Source of the DNA: Streptacidiphilus sp. 4-A2 | GTDB lineage: Bacteria; Actinomycetota; Actinomycetes; Streptomycetales; Streptomycetaceae | Reading direction: 5' to 3' | Length of the DNA stretch: 64,000 nucleotides | NCBI GenBank assembly: GCA_014284505.1 | Contig: JAAFYY010000001.1 | Location: 1,240,001 to 1,304,000, forward strand | Part shown: positions 61,889 through 64,000 of the stretch, one piece after another | How positions within the stretch are numbered: position 1 is the first letter of the stretch | Layout: each line of letters opens with the position of its first letter | Translations under genes and position numbers: made by a program | Notes under the pieces: model-generated | The model's database searches: none | What the model saw: the letters and a program-made list of their open reading frames with translations, nothing else | What the model was told of the DNA's origin: nothing

Positions 61889-63438
61889 ATGTCGGACGCG
61901 CAGACACCGCCATCCGGGACGGACCAGGCAGCACCACCGAGCAGTACCAGCCGATCAACCGCTCCGTCTACATCGCCGTGATCGGGCTGATGCTCGGCAT
62001 GCTGATGGCGATGCTGGACAACCTGATCGTCAGCACCGCCCTGCCACCATCGTCGGCGACCTCGGCGGGCTGGCCCACCTCTCCTGGGTCACCGCCTATG
62101 CCCTGGGCGCGGCGGTGACCACCCCGATCTGGGGGAAGCTGGGCGACCTGCACGGCCGCAAGTCCATGTTCATCGTGGCCATCGTGGTCTTCCTGATCGG
62201 CTCCGCGCTCACCGGGATCTCCAGAACATGAACCAGCTGATCGCCTTCCGCGGGCTCCAGGGCCTGGGCGCGGGGGGCTGATGGTCGGCGCCATGGCCAC
62301 CCTGGGCGACCTGGTCCCGCCGCGCGAGCGGGGCAGGTTCCAGGCACTGATCGGCGGCATGATGCCGGTCGCCTTCGTCGGCGGGCGCTGATCGGCGGGC
62401 TGCTCACCGAACACCTCAGCTGGCGCTGGTGCTTCTACATCAATGTGCCGCTGGGATCGCCGCACTGCTGGTCACCGGCCTGGGCATGAAACTGCCGAAC
62501 CGCCGGATCGAGGCCAGCATCGACTATGTGGGCGCGCTGCTGCTGGGCACCGGCATTGTCGCGATCACCCTGGTGGCCGCCTGGGGCGGCTCGCAGTACG
62601 CCTGGGCCTCCGTCCCGGTGATCGGGCTCTCGGTGTTCGGCGTCGCCGCGCTGGTCACCTTCGTCTACTCGCAGAAGCGGGCCGCCGAGCCGATCCTGCC
62701 CCCGGCCATGTTCCGGGACCGCAACTTCACCGTCTCCCAGATCATCAGCTTCCTGGTCGGCGCGGCGTTCGGCGCGCTGAACTTCATGCCGCAGTACTTC
62801 CAGTACGTCCGCGGCGCCTCGCCGACGGCCAGCGGCCTGCTGCTGCTGCTGCTGATGTTCGGGATGCTGGCGGTGATGATCGTCGCCGGGCAGTCGGTCA
62901 GCCGCACCGGCAGGTACCGGGTACTGATCATCGGCGGCGCGGTGATGACCGTCGGCATGGCGGTACTGCTGCTGCTCAAGGTCGACACGGCCACCATCGA
63001 AGCCTCGCTGCTCACCACCGTGCTCGGGCTCGGCATGGGCTTCCTGATGCAGAACACCATGCTGGTCACTCAGAACAGCGTGCCGCTGCGGAACATGGGC
63101 GCCGCCAGCGGCTCGGTCACCCTGTTCCGCACCGTCGGGGGCTCGCTGGGCATCGCCGTGTTCGGCTCGCTCTACACCCAGCGGCTGAGCAGCTCGCTGT
63201 CGCACAGCCTCGGCCCTCCGGGCGCTCCCTGGCCGCGGACGGCGCGCACATCCCGCCCTCCGCGCTGGTGCACGAACCGCTGGTGATCCAGCACGCCTTC
63301 AAGGCCGCGGTCACCGACGGCCTGCACAGCGTGCTGGCCGGCGGCACCGCGCTGGGCCTGCTGACCTTCCTGACCACGCTGCTGATCCGGGAGATCCCGC
63401 TGCGCTCCGGCGCCGCGCCGGGCGCACCGCTGGAGTAG
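61889..63438 (+). CDS. MFS drug exporter, DHA2 / EmrB-QacA type (about seven indels)
   Basis: Proton-driven multidrug exporter of about 518 residues with roughly 14 hydrophobic segments. Segments: [31 protein letters not shown] (helix 1 with the motif D1 LD-N-IV), [34 protein letters not shown] (motif A), [15 protein letters not shown] and [14 protein letters not shown] (motif C region), and later [26 protein letters not shown]. Indels cluster between 61925 and 62460 and near 63210; the 3' half is nearly clean. ATG 61889 follows GGGAG. Divergent from the MalR-like gene. Substrate unknown. Confidence 0.87.
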
Positions 63439-63573
63439 CGCGCCGCGCGCCCGCCCCGGCAGGCCCCGGCCGCGACACCCCACCGGCCGACCCGGAGCCG
63501 CAGCCGGGTAAGCGGAGGGGGCATACTCGCAACCGGCATTGCAGACGATCACCTCACCTGCGGAGAACGAACC

Positions 63574-64000
63574 ATGGACGACAGGCTGCTTGCGCAGACC
63601 GTGACCATCACCGGGACCGACGGCACCGAGCTGGAGGCATACTCCGCACGACCGCTGGACGGCGCCCCGCGCGGCGGCGTCGTGGTGATCCACCACCTGC
63701 CCGGTTACGACCGCGCCACCAAGGAGATGGTGCTGCGCTTCGCCGCCGAGGGCTACAACGCGGTCTGCCCCAACCTCTACACCCGGGAGGCCCCCGGCGC
63801 CGACCCCGACGACGCCGCCGCGGCCGTCCGGGCCTTGGGCGGGGTGCCGGACGAGCGGCTGGTCGGCGATGTCGCCGGCGCCGCCGCCTACCTGCGCGGC
63901 CTGGACAACTCCAACGGCAAGGTCGGCGTCATCGGGCACTGCTCCGGCGGCCGTCAGGCCTTCCTGTCCGGTTGCAGCCTGGACCTCGACGCGGCGGTGG
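63574..64000 (+). CDS. dienelactone hydrolase family protein, 3' end outside the window
   Basis: The first 142 residues of an alpha/beta hydrolase. The frame is open to the window edge. It starts MDDRLLAQTVTITGTDGTELEAYSARP, continues VVVIHHLPGYDRATKEMVLRFAAEGYNAVCPNLYTRE, and includes GVIGHCSGGRQAFLSG, where Cys in G-x-C-x-G is the nucleophile position typical of dienelactone hydrolases. GGAG 11 bases upstream supports the ATG. No visible partner genes of an aromatic pathway. Confidence 0.87.
   Translation, partial: MDDRLLAQTVTITGTDGTELEAYSARPLDGAPRGGVVVIHHLPGYDRATKEMVLRFAAEGYNAVCPNLYTREAPGADPDDAAAAVRALGGVPDERLVGDVAGAAAYLRGLDNSNGKVGVIGHCSGGRQAFLSGCSLDLDAAV

Overview
The window is very GC-rich (roughly 70% or more by eye) with GTG starts, GGAGG-type ribosome sites, TAT-exported proteins, many secreted glycoside hydrolases and SigE/PucR/LacI/NarL regulators. 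This fits a soil actinobacterium of the Streptomyces/Kitasatospora/Streptacidiphilus type; I cannot name the genus. There is no phage, insertion sequence, CRISPR array or rRNA, so it reads as chromosomal.

Layout. 1-9.2 kb: the end of an SDR oxidoreductase, pgi, a NarL/histidine-kinase pair, a DEAD-box RNA helicase, the initiator tRNA, an acyl-CoA synthetase and an alpha/beta hydrolase. 9.2-16 kb: a PucR/CdaR-type regulator, a secreted lipase, an AhpD-like protein, a SigE-family sigma factor with a membrane partner, a GNAT and a MOSC protein. 16-21 kb: an APC permease, then a secreted phosphoesterase with efeO and efeB. 21-31 kb: secreted GH9 and GH16 glucanases either side of a control region, a LacI regulator, and an ABC-2 exporter co-transcribed with its own two-component system. 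31-41 kb: mutA-mutB-meaB (methylmalonyl-CoA mutase), a secreted amidase-domain protein with a structured leader, a flavin monooxygenase/TetR pair and a polyphosphate kinase 2. 41-49 kb: a peptide-type ABC importer in one operon with a GH4 glycosidase and a BadF-type sugar kinase. 49.6-51.5 kb: a small WXG100 (ESX-like) cassette. 51.6-61.7 kb: a LacI/MalR-like regulator, a sugar ABC importer, a GH13 alpha-glucosidase and a large secreted GH87 alpha-1,3-glucanase. 61.9-64 kb: a DHA2 drug exporter and the start of a dienelactone hydrolase.

How the genes work together. Much of the window is a polysaccharide-utilisation region. Secreted GH9, GH16 and GH87 enzymes would cut beta-1,4-, beta-1,3- and alpha-1,3-glucans. 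Two ABC importers would bring in the oligosaccharides. GH13, GH4 and a kinase would process them inside, under LacI-type regulators whose likely operators are visible.

Main caveat. About 40 of some 53 genes are interrupted by one or more single-base indels, usually in short G/C runs. Adjacent frames join into normal full-length family members, so I treat these as sequence errors rather than real pseudogenes. Coordinates run from the true start to the true stop, and the approximate break points are given in each entry.
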